Numbered from the stretch's first letter, positions 10,051 through 21,845 are shown. The stretch: DNA of 64,000 nt from Babylonia areolata (GCF_041734735.1 NC_134889.1:67501-131500), one strand, 5' to 3'. Program-made: numbers and translations. Notes: generated from the sequence alone by a model not told the origin.

Positions 10051-10435
10051 GGTGAACGTTTAATATTTACTTTCTGCTTTTCTCTATTTGTCACTGATTC
10101 CGTCTCTGTTTTTCTGTATCTGAATATCTTTATTGTTGAGTGGTTTTTGCGAGCTCCATTTCTCACACTGTCACAGATTCAAACTCGTTGTGACTGTCAG
10201 TCTGTCTACTTGCCTGTTAGTATGTATGTATGTATGTATGTGTGTATGTTTCTAGGCTGTCTGTAGTAACTGGTTAAGGGCTTTCTTAGTTGTTTCTATA
10301 TTTGTCGCAATTTCTCTCTCTCTCTGTGCCTCTGTATCTGTATTGGGGGAGAGGGGGTTGGGGGGTGGGGGGGTGCATGTGCAAGATGGCAACCAGGAAA
10401 CAGCTGTCAGAAAAGCTGTCCTCTTCGAAGTTGAT
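10051..10435. other. Unassigned intronic sequence with small simple repeats
   Basis: Includes a (TATG)n run at 10219-10247 and a G-rich stretch at 10344-10375. No coding or mobile-element signal recognised. Confidence 0.35.
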
Positions 10436-10868
10436 TAGTCCTGCAGTGAAGTACACTGCTGATGTGAAGCAACAGTGTCCTGCAGTGAAGTACACTGCTA
10501 ATGTGAAGCAACAGTGTCCTGCAGTGAAGTACATTGCTGATGTGAAGCAACAGTGTCCTGCAGTGAAGTACACTGCTGATGTGAAGCAACAGTGTCCTGC
10601 AGTGAAGTACACTGCTAATGTGAAGCAACAGTGTCCTGCAGTGAAGTACACTGCTAATGTGAAGCAACAGTGTCCTGCAGTGAAGTACATTGCTAATGTG
10701 AAGCAACAGTGTCCTGCAGTGAAGTACACTGCTAATGTGAAGCAACAGTGTCCTGCAGTGAAGTACATTGCTAATGTGAAGCAACAGTGTCCTGCAGTGA
10801 AGTACATTGCTAATGTGAAGCAACAGTGTCCTGCAGTGAAGTACATTGCTAATGTGAAGCAACAGTGA
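10436..10868 (+). repeat. 39-bp minisatellite
   Basis: Eleven copies of TGTCCTGCAGTGAAGTACAC plus TGCTAATGTGAAGCAACAG, differing at two sites (ACACTG/ACATTG, AATGTG/GATGTG). Period 39 keeps frames open on both strands; no gene. Confidence 0.93.
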
Positions 10869-10949
10869 ATGTGGTTACTAAAAAGACAGCAAAAGGATAG
10901 ATGTGTGCATGTGGATGGCCTGAACTGGACTTTTCTTTGTTCACTGAGA

Positions 10950-11713
10950 AGTGTGTCATTTCTCAGGCATGGGAAAACAACTGAGCAGCGATACGGTCGA
11001 TGTGACATTGAGTGACATTCTTGTATTTTGTATTATAGTTTCTTTTTTCATGAAACTTCTATTCATTTTCTCCTCGAACATTTCTGCAATGAACAGTGCG
11101 TCAGTTCAGTCATCAATATATAACCAAATGATAAATACAGGAGCAATGCCATGTAGTGGGAATGCGTGTCAGGAATGTGACAGCTGTGACCGGGTCAAGA
11201 AGAAGGGTTGGGAATGGAAAAACTGGAAGAAAAAGTTGAGGAAGTGGTAGACAGGAAACTGGCTGAAGCTCTTGAAGAACAAGATGAAGTGGAAAAGAGG
11301 AAAAAGAACATTATTATTGTGACATAACAGAAAGTGCTCAAGTCAATGTTGAGGAGAGGAAGCAAGATGATCTTGCAATGGCATGCAATCTCCTGGGAAA
11401 ATTGACTGAGATTATAGACGATGAATTGACTGACCCAGTCAGGCTAGGGAAGGTAGGGGGGAACAGGCCAAGAATGCTCAGAGTGACTGTGAAGTTAGAA
11501 GAAAAGAAGAAAGAGATCATTAAGAAGGCTCATGAGATTAACGTGGGAATTGCAGACAAGACCAAGCGCACATATATAAACCCAGACCTTACCATGAAGC
11601 AGAGAGAGAAGAACAGAGAGTTGCAGGCAGAACTATCCAGAAGGATACAGGGAGGAGAGGAAAACCTTGTAATAAGAGGTGGAAAAACAGTGACTTTGAA
11701 GATTCAGGACTGA
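10950..11713 (+). mobile_element. CR1-like LINE, ORF1 region
   Basis: Start of a + strand LINE that runs, interrupted, to about 23545. The ORF1-like product has a charged helical stretch (EEVVDRKLAEALEEQDEVEK, 11242-11301), then KNIII, then after a frameshift near 11325 a frame ending at 11713 with RPRMLRVTVK, INPDLTMKQREKNRELQAEL and ENLVIRGGKTV. The PDLT-x-x-(Q/E)RE and NLVIRRGK motifs are typical of ORF1 proteins of CR1-type LINEs in invertebrates. ORF1 acts as a nucleic-acid chaperone in such elements. Two or three frame breaks; inactive. Confidence 0.75.
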
Positions 11714-13640
11714 CAGATGATGGGTGGACCGATGAAGGAGGGAAAAGACGGAGAGTGACTCAAAAACCATTCTGTACATAGTGTAAGTAGTGAAAGGGAA
11801 GAGACAGAGAGTGACTCAAAAACCATTCTGTACATAGTGTAAGTAGTGAAAGGGAAAAGACAGAGAGTGACTCAAAAACCATTATGTACATAGTGTAAGT
11901 AGTGAAAGGGAAAAGACAGAGAGTGACTCAAAAACCATTCTGTACATAGTGTAAGTAGTGAAAGGGAAAAGACAGTTAGTGACTCAAAAACCATTCTGTA
12001 CATAGTGTAAGTAGTGAAAGGGAAAAGACGGAGAGTGACTCAAAAACCATTCTGTACATAGTGTAAGTAGTGAAAGGGAAAAGACAGTTAGTGACTCAAA
12101 AACCATTCTGTACATAGTGTAAGTAGTGAAAGGGAAAAGACGGAGAGTGACTCAAAAACCATTCTGTACATAGTGTAAGTAGTGAAAGGGAAAAGACAGA
12201 GAGTGACTCAAAAACCATTCTGTACATAGTGTAAGTAGTGAAAGGGAAAAGACAGAGAGTGACTCAAAAACCATTCTGTACATAGTGTAAGTAGTGAAAG
12301 GGAAGAGACAGAGAGTGACTCAAAAACCATTCTGTACATAGTGTAAGTAGTGAAAGGGAAAAGACAGAGAGTGACTCAAAAACCATTCTGTACATAGTGT
12401 AAGTAGTGAAAGGGAAAAGACAGTTAGTGACTCAAAAACCATTCTGTACATAGTGTAAGTAGTGAAAGGGAAAAGACAGTGAGTGACTCAAAAACCATTA
12501 TGTACATAGTGTAAGTAGTGAAAGGGAAAAGACAGATAGTGACTCAAAAACCATTCTGTACATAGTGTAAGTAGTGAAAGGGAAAAGACAGAGAGTGACT
12601 CAAAAACCATTCTGTACATAGTGTAAGTAGTGAAAGGGAAAAGACAGAGAGTGACTCAAAAACCATTCTGTACATAGTGTAAGTAGTGAAAGGGAAAAGA
12701 CAGAGAGTGACTCAAAAACCATTCTGTACATAGTGTAAGTAGTGAAAGGGAAAAGACAGTGACTCAAAAACCATTCTGTACATAGTGTAAGTAGTGAAAG
12801 GGAAAAGACAGAGAGTGACTCAAAAACCATTCTGTACATAGTGTAAGTAGTGAAAGGGAAAAGACAGAGAGTGACTCAAAAACCATTCTGTACATAGTGT
12901 AAGTAGTGAAAGGGAAGAGACAGAGAGTGACTCAAAAACCATTCTGTACATAGTGTAAGTAGTGAAAGGGAAAAGACAGAGAGTGACTCAAAAACCATTA
13001 TGTACATAGTGTAAGTAGTGAAAGGGAAAAGACAGTTAGTGACTCAAAAACCATTCTGTACATAGTGTAAGTAGTGAAAGGGAAAAGACAGTGAGTGACT
13101 CAAAAACCATTCTGTACATAGTGTAAGTAGTGAAAGGGAAAAGACAGTGAGTGACTCAAAAACCATTATGTACATAGTGTAAGTAGTGAAAGGGAAAAGA
13201 CAGATAGTGACTCAAAAACCATTCTGTACATAGTGTAAGTAGTGAAAGGGAAAAGACAGAGAGTGACTCAAAAACCATTCTGTACATAGTGTAAGTAGTG
13301 AAAGGGAAAAGACAGAGAGTGACTCAAAAACCATTCTGTACATAGTGTAAGTAGTGAAAGGGAAAAGACAGTGAGTGACTCAAAAACCATTCTGTACATA
13401 GTGTAAGTAGTGAAAGGGAAAAGACAGAGAGTGACTCAAAAACCATTATGTACATAGTGTAAGTAGTGAAAGGGAAAAGACAGAGAGTGACTCAAAAACC
13501 ATTCTGTACATAGTGTAAGTAGTGAAAGGGAAAAGACAGTGACTCAAAAACCATTCTGTACATAGTGTAAGTAGTGAAAGGGAAAAGACAGAGAGTGACT
13601 CAAAAACCATTCTGTACATAGTGTAAGTAGTGAAAGGAAC
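11714..13640 (+). repeat. 56-bp minisatellite inside the LINE, between ORF1 and ORF2
   Basis: About 34 copies of a unit with AGTGACTCAAAAACCATTCT and GTACATAGTGTAAGTAGTGA. The first unit begins directly after the ORF1 stop and the last passes into the ORF2 lead (CAGTGAAAGTGACAGTG...). Variants (GAGAGTGACTC/GTTAGTGACTC, ATTCTG/ATTATG, loss of 4 bp) recur in the same order, for example the 12420-12900 and 13020-13570 stretches, pointing to duplication of multi-unit blocks. Confidence 0.95.
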
Positions 13641-13954
13641 ATAGGCAGTGAAAGTGACAGTGAAAATGAGAAACCGTTCAAATGTGGAATGGATGCATGT
13701 AATATGATTTATTCAAATGTGGATAGTTTTTTTTAAATAAAAAGGACAAAATTTTGATACGAATGCAAGAGATTAAAACCAGCGTTATTGCACTGTCTGA
13801 AATCTTGCCAAAGACAAACTCATTGTTTAATGAAGCGGAATATCATGTTCCAGGTTATGATATGTTCATGAATAAAAACCCCAAGAGAGGAGTTGCACTT
13901 TATACTGATAAATCCTTGAATGCAAGAGCATGTGAGGACATGGATGGAAATGAG
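13641..13954 (+). mobile_element. CR1-like LINE, N-terminal part of the ORF2 endonuclease
   Basis: Reads KCGMDACNMIYSNVDSF, then IRMQEIKTSVIALSEILPKT, YHVPGYDMFMN and RGVALYTDKSL: the N-terminal half of an apurinic-type endonuclease (the E of ALSE is the expected metal-binding Glu in place of the usual TET/TES; GYDMF and GRGVALY are the following conserved strands). One stop interrupts the start (near 13735). It is joined in frame to the 48-bp array. Confidence 0.8.
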
Positions 13955-14736
13955 TTTGAAGAGAGTATATGGTGTACGTTTGTCACTGTAAATGGGGATA
14001 GATTTGAAGAGAGTATTTGGTGTACGTTTGTCACTGTAAATGGGGATAGATTTGAAGAGAGTATTTGGTGTACGTTTGTCACTGTAAATGGGGATAGATT
14101 TGAAGAGAGTATATGGTGTACGTTTGTCACTGTAAATGGGGATAGATTTGAAGAGAGTATTTGGTGTACGTTTGTCACTGTAAATGGGGATAGATTTGAA
14201 GAGAGTATTTGGTGTACGTTTGTCACTGTAAATGGGGATAGATTTGAAGAGAGTATTTGGTGTACGTTTGTCACTGTAAATGGCGATAGATTTGAAGAGA
14301 GTATATGGTGTACGTTTGTCACTGTAAATGGTTTGAAGAGAGTATATGGTGTACGTTTGTCACTGTAAATGGGGATAGATTTGAAGAGAGTATATGGTGT
14401 ACGTTTGTCACTGTAAATGGGGATAGATTTGAAGAGAGTATATGGTGTACGTTTGTCACTGTAAATGGGGATAGATTTGAAGAGAGTATATGGTGTACGT
14501 TTGTCACTGTAAATGGGGATAGATTTGAAGAGAGTATTTGGTGTACGCTTGTCACTGTAAATGGGGATAGATTTGAAGAGAGTATATGGTGTACGTTTGT
14601 CACTGTAAATGGGGATAGATTTGAAGAGAGTATTTGGTGTACGTTTGTCACTGTAAATGGGGATAGATTTGAAGAGAGTATTTGGTGTACGTTTGTCACT
14701 GTAAATGGGGATAGATTTGAAGAGAGTATTTGGTGT
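13955..14736 (+). repeat. 48-bp in-frame array within the LINE endonuclease (left part)
   Basis: Seventeen copies of the 16-codon unit FEESIWCTFVTVNGDR, one strand segment of the endonuclease core (compare the single FQESVWC-type strand in related LINEs). Frame is kept over eight copies, lost by an 8-bp deletion near 14329 and kept again over nine. The last copy is cut at TTTGGTGT by the DIRS insertion; the array resumes at 21001. Confidence 0.95.
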
Positions 14737-14905
14737 CATATACTGTACCATGTCAAACTGATGCAAACTAGGCCTATTGGTTTGCTCTGCTTGGCCAAAT
14801 TTCGCGCGGCTAACAGTGAAAAGACGGGCCCACCCGCTCTCAGCCAATCAAACGCCTCTAAAAACTATAAGCGCTTCATCATTCCTTTGGCCAAGGCTCT
14901 CCACG
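14737..14905 (+). repeat. DIRS left inverted terminal repeat
   Basis: From the element start to about 14905; CAAACTAGGCCTATTGGTTT and GCCAATCAAACGCCTCTAAA reappear as the reverse complement at 20805-20955. Confidence 0.88.
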
Positions 14906-15351
14906 CCATCTTGTCAGGTTTACGCTCTGTCTCGTCTTACGCTTTTTTCGGCTGTTCAGCGTATCCTTTTGGCCTTATTTTGTTGCATGCGGCTTGTGTT
15001 TATTGTATTCTTACATTCTGTGTACTCGATTCGACTCGGCACCCTCGATTCGTTCGATTTTTTTCTGCCTCTAAGTCGATCCTGTCTTTCCTTTCTCTGT
15101 TGGGGGTCGGATTTTCGCTGGGTGCCTAAGCGCGGGTTCCATGCCTCGTGTGCCATACCACGAAGGCAGGGGATCATGATGCTGGGATTGAGACTCGGTA
15201 AGAGACTCTCCCAGGCCCGGAGCTCATGATTCCTCCCGATATGGACCGCGGCAATGCGTCGTTAGACGCTGATCGCGGAGGCGACTTTCGTACCAGTAAA
15301 ACGGTCATGAAGGGGACCGGGGGGAAAGAGGTATGAGCGTCGCCTCCCGAG

Positions 15352-17525
15352 GTGTCCCAGCGTGAGGCAGGGAGAAGGGTGAATGGCAAGTCATCTCCGT
15401 GCTGTGGGGACTCGCAGCTAGGCACGGACTCCCAAGGGGAGGCCGCGCCCGGCCATTACCCGGGTCCCCACTCGGAGACAGCCCTCACGTGCCCCATTGT
15501 TGTTCCCCCTCCTCCCTCCTCTGTCGACCCCCCTCCCCCACCTCCTTTTGGGGGGGGAGAAAAATTTGGTTCCGGGGGGGGATCTCTACTTTGCCCACCC
15601 CGGGCCAAGCCACCCCAGTCTCCCCACGGGAGGGGATTCGGGGCGTGTGGCAACCTGCTCTGCAGGTCTTCCCGCTATCCGGCCGGTCTCCCCTGCTGGG
15701 GGAGGCCCGTGCGTGTCAGGCGGTTCCGGGCAGTCAGCCCGCTCGTCTTCGGGCGGGACTGACACCCAAGTCGGACCTGACCTCCCTCCGACTTGGCCAG
15801 GTTGTTCCCTTCATGGAAGTCAACGCACCAGTGACCCTTGGGGTTCGGGTCACAGTATGGCTGGTGCCCACGGGTAGTTACCCCCATTCTACCCGTATCT
15901 GGGGCGCACCTAGGGTGCACACTGGGTTGCCGGGAGCACCAAGGGCCAGCCCCTTGTCCGCTCCCCACCGGACCCAACCCAGCACATCTCACAGGGTGAC
16001 ACACACAGCCCCGACAAGTGGGATCGACTTCTTGTCGGTCAGGTCGAGCTCCTCGACCAATATTGCCACTCTGTCCACAAATCAGGCCTCTGTCAACCCA
16101 CAGGCGACCTCCACGGTCACAACGGCCTCCTTGTCAGGACCGACGGCTGCCCAGGGGCCCTACTCGGCCCGGCGGAGCCGGCAGTCCCCACCTGCCCAGC
16201 CCTCGGTCCTACAGTGAGATGAGTGGGTGTTTGTCCCCACACAGCACTCGTGGGTCACTCTTGCATCCAGGGACGCCCTCTCTGAAAAGGTGTGGCACCC
16301 ACCATCCCAAGCATGGTTGGACCTACGGTCCACACGCTCCCCACCCGCTTCAGGTGTCAAGGACATAACAGTGGCGGCCATGGTCCCGGCTCGGGATCGT
16401 CCCAGCTCATCCCGCTGGGCTGACCACAGCTCACAGGACGCCCCAGTGGGTACATCCACTTGGGATGGCACCCAGCAGGGGATGGACTGCGAACAAGAGT
16501 GGGAGCCCATGTCTTCGGATGAGGACGAACAAGCAGATGAGCACTCTTCGCCCACATCCCAGGGGGGACAGATTGAGCCCGTGCCTCCCTAGGGACCAGC
16601 CTGAACCAAACTCGGACTTTGCAATAGGGTCACGTATGCCGAATCAGTCCCTCAGGCTACTTTGTTACCCTTGACCCTCCTTACGCCATGTGACTCTAAC
16701 TCCAGAACCACAAGGCAACTCAGAGTGCCAGAAATGGTGCAGGTATGGCTTAATAAGTCAGCCCGCACTGTCAGGGGTGCTGCTTCCATCCCTCCTCCAG
16801 GCAGGGAGTCCCTCTCTGCCCCGGGTGTCTTTTCCCCGGGAAAGTTTCTTAAAGATTCCTCCAAGGGAGGGGTGTGGTCCTGGTACACACAGGACCACCC
16901 TGCCTACAGCGGAGCAGAGCCCTCCGCACAGGACAGGATGTTGGTCTTACAGTGCACCACCTTCCCCACTTCAGCTAACCTATCCTTTAAAACGTTAGCA
17001 GAGTGGGACAAATTGGCCCGCCGCTGCCCCGTCGAGGTTTCCACGGCGTACACCTTCGACACGTTCCTTCACAGGGCCAATGAGCTGTGGGAACAGTGTC
17101 CGGTTACTCAGGACAAGGGGTCTCCTTCCTCTGTCCCGCCGGGCCTCTTCACCGACCAGAGGTTACACGCTTTTGGCAATAGGGTAGCATCTGGTCTCAC
17201 GGCAGCTGCAGACACAGCTACCAGCCTTCACTTCAATACTGTGCTAGCGCGGCGTGATGCCATTTTCAGCCTCTCTAACATTCCTGTGGAGGAGAGGGCT
17301 GCCCTGTGGTCCATCCCAGCACAGCAGCACTCCCTCTTCGGCCAGTTCCCGCCCCATTTTGTCAGCCACAGGGCAGAGACAAACAGGGAGGTGGCCTCAT
17401 ATTTGGCCCACACCTCTCATGGGCTCCAGGGTTCTATGCCATTGAAGAGACCCGCCACCAGGGCCCCTCCATATACCATGCTGCCTGTCAAGGCAGCGTG
17501 TGCTGAATCAGTGGCAGAGGAATAA
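15352..17525 (+). mobile_element. DIRS gag-like region
   Basis: Pro/Ser-rich frames followed by a 287-codon frame at 16662-17525 with a helical, capsid-like composition (for example LSFKTLAEWDKLARRCPVEV). Position upstream of RT and the layout fit DIRS gag. Assigned by position and composition; I cannot confirm a domain by eye. Fossil. Confidence 0.6.
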
Positions 17526-17585
17526 ACCACCTTAGGTCCGTCCAAGCCGACCGGCCATGCCCAAGGCCAGAAGGCAGCACCCCCA

Positions 17586-19400
17586 ATGACTGGGCCCCGA
17601 TTCAGCACCGCCAGTCGTTCAGCCCCTCCAAGTAGGAAACTTGTCCCGGCATGCACATCAGTGGTGTGCTCTGGGACTCAACGACGGGATTATGTCGGTG
17701 CTAGAGTCGGGGTACATGCTGTCTTGGGTGGAGGACCTCCCCCCTCTAAGATCCACTCCTCCTCCTTAGGTGCCCAGATCGACGGAGCAGGAGAGCGTCC
17801 TAGAAAAAGAGATATCGCACCCACTCCTCATGGGGCTATATCTCAACTCTCGGACCCGGGCCCCGGTTTTTACGGCTGGTTGTTGGTGATTCCAAAGGTC
17901 TCGGGAGGGTGGAGACCAGTTTTGGACTTGTCCCCCCTCAACAAATTCCTCCCCAAAATCAAATTCAAGATGGACACACAGGCACAGATTCGGGAGACCA
18001 TCCAACAAGGTGATTGGCCTACCTCTATCGATCTGGAAGATGCTTATTTTCATATACTCATCCATTTGGCATCCCGTCGGTACCTGAGGTTCGTGTGGAG
18101 GGACAAGGGGTTCCAGTTCCTGGCCCTCCCATTTGGTCTGTCCCTTGCCCCTTTCCTGTCTACCAAGGTGCTGCGGGAATTGGGGTCCATCGTCCGCTCG
18201 CAATCCATTTGTCTCTGTGTGTACCTGGACGACTTGATTATCCTGGCCCAGTCGCAGGCCCTGTGCCTGAGTCATACGGCCAGACTTCTAGACCTTTGCT
18301 CCCAACTGGGCTTCCTCATGGACCAGCAGATATGCGATCTGTCCCCACGTCAGTCCTTCGACTTCTTAGGGATGAGATTCGACATGCGGTCTATGATAGT
18401 CTCTCTGGCGCCAGATCACTGGGACCGTCTGGCAGGCCTCCTCAGCCACTGGCGCCACTCCTCCCAAGATACAGCGCAGACACTTTCTTCCCTCTTGGGC
18501 ATGATGGAGTCCACGGCACCTCTCATTCCCCTGGACAGGGTTCTCAAGCGCCCTCTCCAGAGGGCACTGAGGTTACGCCGGTCCCAAAGCACTCAGCCAT
18601 GGGATACCCAGATATGTCTGAGCGAGTGGTTCCTCGAGGTGACATCAGAGTGGTTAATCACCCCCCTTCGGACACAGGGGGTGCCCTTAGCCCCACCTAC
18701 TCTTCAGGTGGCACTCTTCACAGACGCCTCCTCCCTGGGCTGGGGAGCCCACATGGACTCACTCTATGCAGCAGGGACTTGGTCCCCGGAGGAGCGCCTA
18801 TGCCACATCAATGTTCTGGAACTGGAGGCAGTTCGCAGGACTCTCCTGCACTTCATGGGGGAGGCCACTGGCAAGACCATCCGCTTGTTCACGGACAAGA
18901 CGACGGTCGCATGTTATGTGAACAAATGGGGGGAGTGCACTCGGCAGACCTCTCCATGCGGACTGAGGCTCTCCTCCGTTGGTGCCACAGCAAGGGCATT
19001 GCACTTTCAGCGAGACACTGAGCAGGAAAAACCAACTTCTTGGCAGATGCTCTTAGCAGGTCCAAGAGTGTCATACGCACAGAGTGCACCCTGGACAAGG
19101 ACAGCCTTCAGGGGGTGTGGGAACAGTGGTTTCGGCCGATGGTGGACCTTGTTCAACAAGAGACTTCCCATTTCCGTCTCTTCGTTTGCCGACCCAGAAG
19201 CGTGGGCAGTGGATGCTCTCTCTCTAGATTGGAGCAGTCTGATTGCCTCCGCGTTTCCTCCCTTTCCAATTCTGTCCAAGGTGATACGGAAAGACAGATT
19301 GGAACACCCGCAGCCGATCCTCATTGCGCCGAAATGGCCAGCCCAGACCTGGTTTCCGGACCTTCAGTCCCTGACACATGTTCCCACCCCTGGAACTTGA
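17586..19400 (+). mobile_element. DIRS reverse transcriptase and RNase H region
   Basis: RT blocks are visible in order: GWRPVLDLSPLNKFL, SIDLEDAYFHI, FQFLALPFGLSLAP and VYLDDLIILA (the YLDD catalytic box), followed by the thumb (DFLGMRF) and RNase H (LFTDASSLGWGAH, INVLELEAVR, RLFTDKTTVACYV). This order and the LPFGLS...P form are typical of DIRS-order RTs. Fossil copy. Confidence 0.93.
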
Positions 19401-19475
19401 AACCAAATCTCATCTGCTGAGGCAGCCTCGCTCGGGCACTCCGCATTCCAATCCTCAACTGCTCCACCAGCACGC

Positions 19476-20618
19476 ATGGCTGCTGTGCGGTCGGAACTGT
19501 CAGCATCACCATTGAAGTCCTCGACCCCTCGGTCAGCCTCTGTGTCGGCTGTGCTGACCCAGGGGTGTGCCTCCTCTGACCTCCTCTCCATAGTCACCAG
19601 AGCAAGGAGGCAGGGAACGGAGACTTTGTATGACTTTCGCTGGAAGAAATGGTTGCGGTGGTGTACAGCTCAGGGCATTACCCCTACGAACCTTACGAGC
19701 ATGCAGCTGGCCAACTTTCTGGCTCTCTGCTCCTCGGTTCATCCTGTCTGCTAGTTCTGTGCGAGGGTACAGGTCTGCCATCTATACCACAATTCAAACA
19801 GCTAGGTGGTCCCGCCTTTGAAGCGGATTGCCTGCTCAGAGAGGTGTCTAGGGGTGCCCCTCTGAAGGAAGCTAGAGACCCCAGAAGAGTGCCCCTCTGG
19901 GACTTGTTCCTGGTGCTGGATTTCATTCGAAAACAGCCCTTCCTACCATTGGGGACTATTCCTTTTGACATCCTCACCCTCAAGACCACTTTCCTTCTGT
20001 GGCTGGCCACAGGCAGTCGTAGAAGTGAGCTGCATGGGCTTAGTGGAATGCCACAAGATCTGGCCTTCCACAGAGATGGTTCCATCACTATTCGTTTCCT
20101 TCTAGAGTTTCTGGCTAAGAACCAAGACCCTGAGGTTCCTTCCCCCTCTCCGAGGGTCAGACCTTTGTCTGATATTCTTGCCCAAGATGATGAGGATAGG
20201 CACCTGTCCTGTTCGGTGTCTCAAATATTATTGGGATAGGTCTCGCCATAGGCGTTCTTCTCAGAGGTGTCTGCTCATCTCCCTCAATGAGAATTACAAG
20301 AAAGACATCGCTGCAGGCACCATCTCCCGCCAGGTTTCCCAAGTCATTTGTAGAGCCTACTCTCATGCACATAGGGATATCAGCTGTCTTCATCCCAGAG
20401 CACACGAACTGCGGGCCATAGCTACTTCGGCTGCTTTCCAGCACTCAGTGCCAACGCAGCATGTCTTGGAGGCAGCCTTCTGGCGGTCTGAGAATCCCTT
20501 CATCAACTTCTACCTCAGGAATTTCTGTATGACCAGGGCTGACGGTTCCAAGGGGATTTCCTTTGTCGCGGCTAACACTGCCGTCTCAGTTACAAGGGCT
20601 CCCCATATGAACCAGTAG
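19476..20618 (+). mobile_element. DIRS tyrosine recombinase region
   Basis: N-terminal core-binding-like part (TETLYDFRWKKWLRWC) and C-terminal catalytic-like parts (LWLATGSRRSEL with the first catalytic Arg; HELRAIATS as the H-x-x-R box; FINFYLRNF region with the Tyr) identify the recombinase that inserts circular DIRS DNA without making target duplications. Fossil copy. Confidence 0.88.
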
Positions 20619-20655
20619 GCGTTGCCCTCCTCCATTTGCTTTAAATTCTGCATCA

Positions 20656-20744
20656 GCTTGACATGGTACAGTATATGACACCAAAAGGAGGAGTTTGTAT
20701 TATACTCCATGTTTGGTGTTAAATATACTTACCATGTCAAACTC
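20656..20744 (+). repeat. DIRS internal complementary region
   Basis: About 88 bp whose reverse complement equals the right outer end (20938-21000) directly fused to the left outer end (14733-14757). CACCAAAAGGAGGAGTTTGT is the complement of the right terminus. Confidence 0.93.
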
Positions 20745-20804
20745 GAATGCCCGCCCGTCCGTCCCCGCGTCTCCGCCGTGGTTCTCATGGGGCATTTTTG
20801 TTCA

Positions 20805-20996
20805 TGGCCACGGATTGATTAAGCGCTTATAGTTTTTAGAGGCGTTTGATTGGCTGAGAGTGGGCAGGCCCGTCTTTTCACTGTTAGCCGCGCGAAATTT
20901 GGCCAAGCAGAGCAAACCAATAGGCCTAGTTTGCATCAGTTTGACATGGTAAGTATATTTAACACCAAACATGGAGTATAATACAAACTCCTCCTT
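20805..20996 (+). repeat. DIRS right inverted terminal repeat and outer end
   Basis: Reverse complement of the left repeat (20805-20955) plus a right-end-only extension ending ACAAACTCCTCCTTTTGG at the junction with the LINE array. Confidence 0.88.
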
Positions 20997-21000
20997 TTGG

Positions 21001-21271
21001 TGTACGTTTGTCACTGTAAATGGGGATAGATTTGAAGAGAGTATATGGTGTACGTTTGTCACTGTAAATGGGGATAGATTTGAAGAGAGTATTTGGTGTA
21101 CGTTTGTCACTGTAAATGGGGATAGATTTGAAGAGAGTATTTGGTGTACGTTTGTCACTGTAAATGGGGATAGATTTGAAGAGAGTATATGGTGTACGTT
21201 TGTCACTGTAAATGGGGATAGATTTGAAGAGAGTATTTGGTGTACGTTTGTCACTGTAAATGGGGATAGAG
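21001..21271 (+). repeat. 48-bp in-frame array (right part)
   Basis: Completion of the unit cut by the DIRS element, then five more FEESIWCTFVTVNGDR units in the same frame, joined in frame to the rest of the endonuclease. With the left part the array has 22 units. Confidence 0.95.
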
Positions 21272-21845
21272 TATTCCTTGCTTGTATATATAGAAATCCA
21301 AACACAAGCACAGAAGATGCCAAACTATTTCAAGTTTTAAATTCCAATTTGAGTGTTAAATATGATAAAATTTGTATTGTGGGGGATTTCAACTACCCAT
21401 ATGTCAGATGGGATGGAATGTGGTCTGAGGAAAAGGGTGAAAACATTTTAGAGAATATCTGAGATGCATTTGTTATTCAGAAAGTAACAGAGCGAACCAA
21501 AAAAAAAAAAAGAAAAAAAAAAAAAGAATTGGCCAGAACCCAACCATGGATGACTGGGTACTTGTAAATGAAGATGACTTAATTTCGTGTATTACTCACC
21601 TAGACCCATTTGAAAAAAGTGATCATGATATTTTATTATTCCAACTCTATGTCCCAAGAGAAAAGATAAACAATACCTTAAAGTATAGCTGTGACTTGAA
21701 TAATGGCAATTGCAATAAATTAAGACATATTATTGCAACTCATGACAGGGAGCCTATGGAAGACATGAATATGGAAATGTCATGGGACTATATTAAAGAT
21801 GTTCTTATGTCAGGTATGGAATCTTGTATACCTAAAGTGAAATTA
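21272..21845 (+). mobile_element. CR1-like LINE, C-terminal part of the endonuclease
   Basis: Reads VFLACIYRNPN, then IVGDFNYPYVRWDG (the GDFN catalytic strand), and after an A-rich slippage tract and frameshift near 21500, DLISCITHLDPFEKSDHDIL with the SDH box of the catalytic His. All endonuclease hallmarks are present but frames are broken at about two places. Confidence 0.85.

Larger units (their letters stand above)
14737..20996 (+). mobile_element. DIRS-type retroelement (tyrosine-recombinase), fossil
   Basis: A 6.3 kb DIRS-order element inserted in the 48-bp array. Parts in order: left inverted terminal repeat, gag-like region, reverse transcriptase with RNase H, tyrosine recombinase, internal complementary region, right inverted terminal repeat. 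The internal region is the complement of the right end joined to the left end, the hallmark of DIRS. The two terminal repeats differ at about 3 of 125 compared sites, so the insertion is young. The RT frame is long and open but gag and recombinase regions fall in several frames; I judge it broken, with a handful of breaks. Confidence 0.93.

Noticed and set aside
10290-11008. Pair of opposing 190-240 codon frames at 10.3-11.0 kb as a sense/antisense gene
   Set aside because: Both are read-through of the 39-bp minisatellite.
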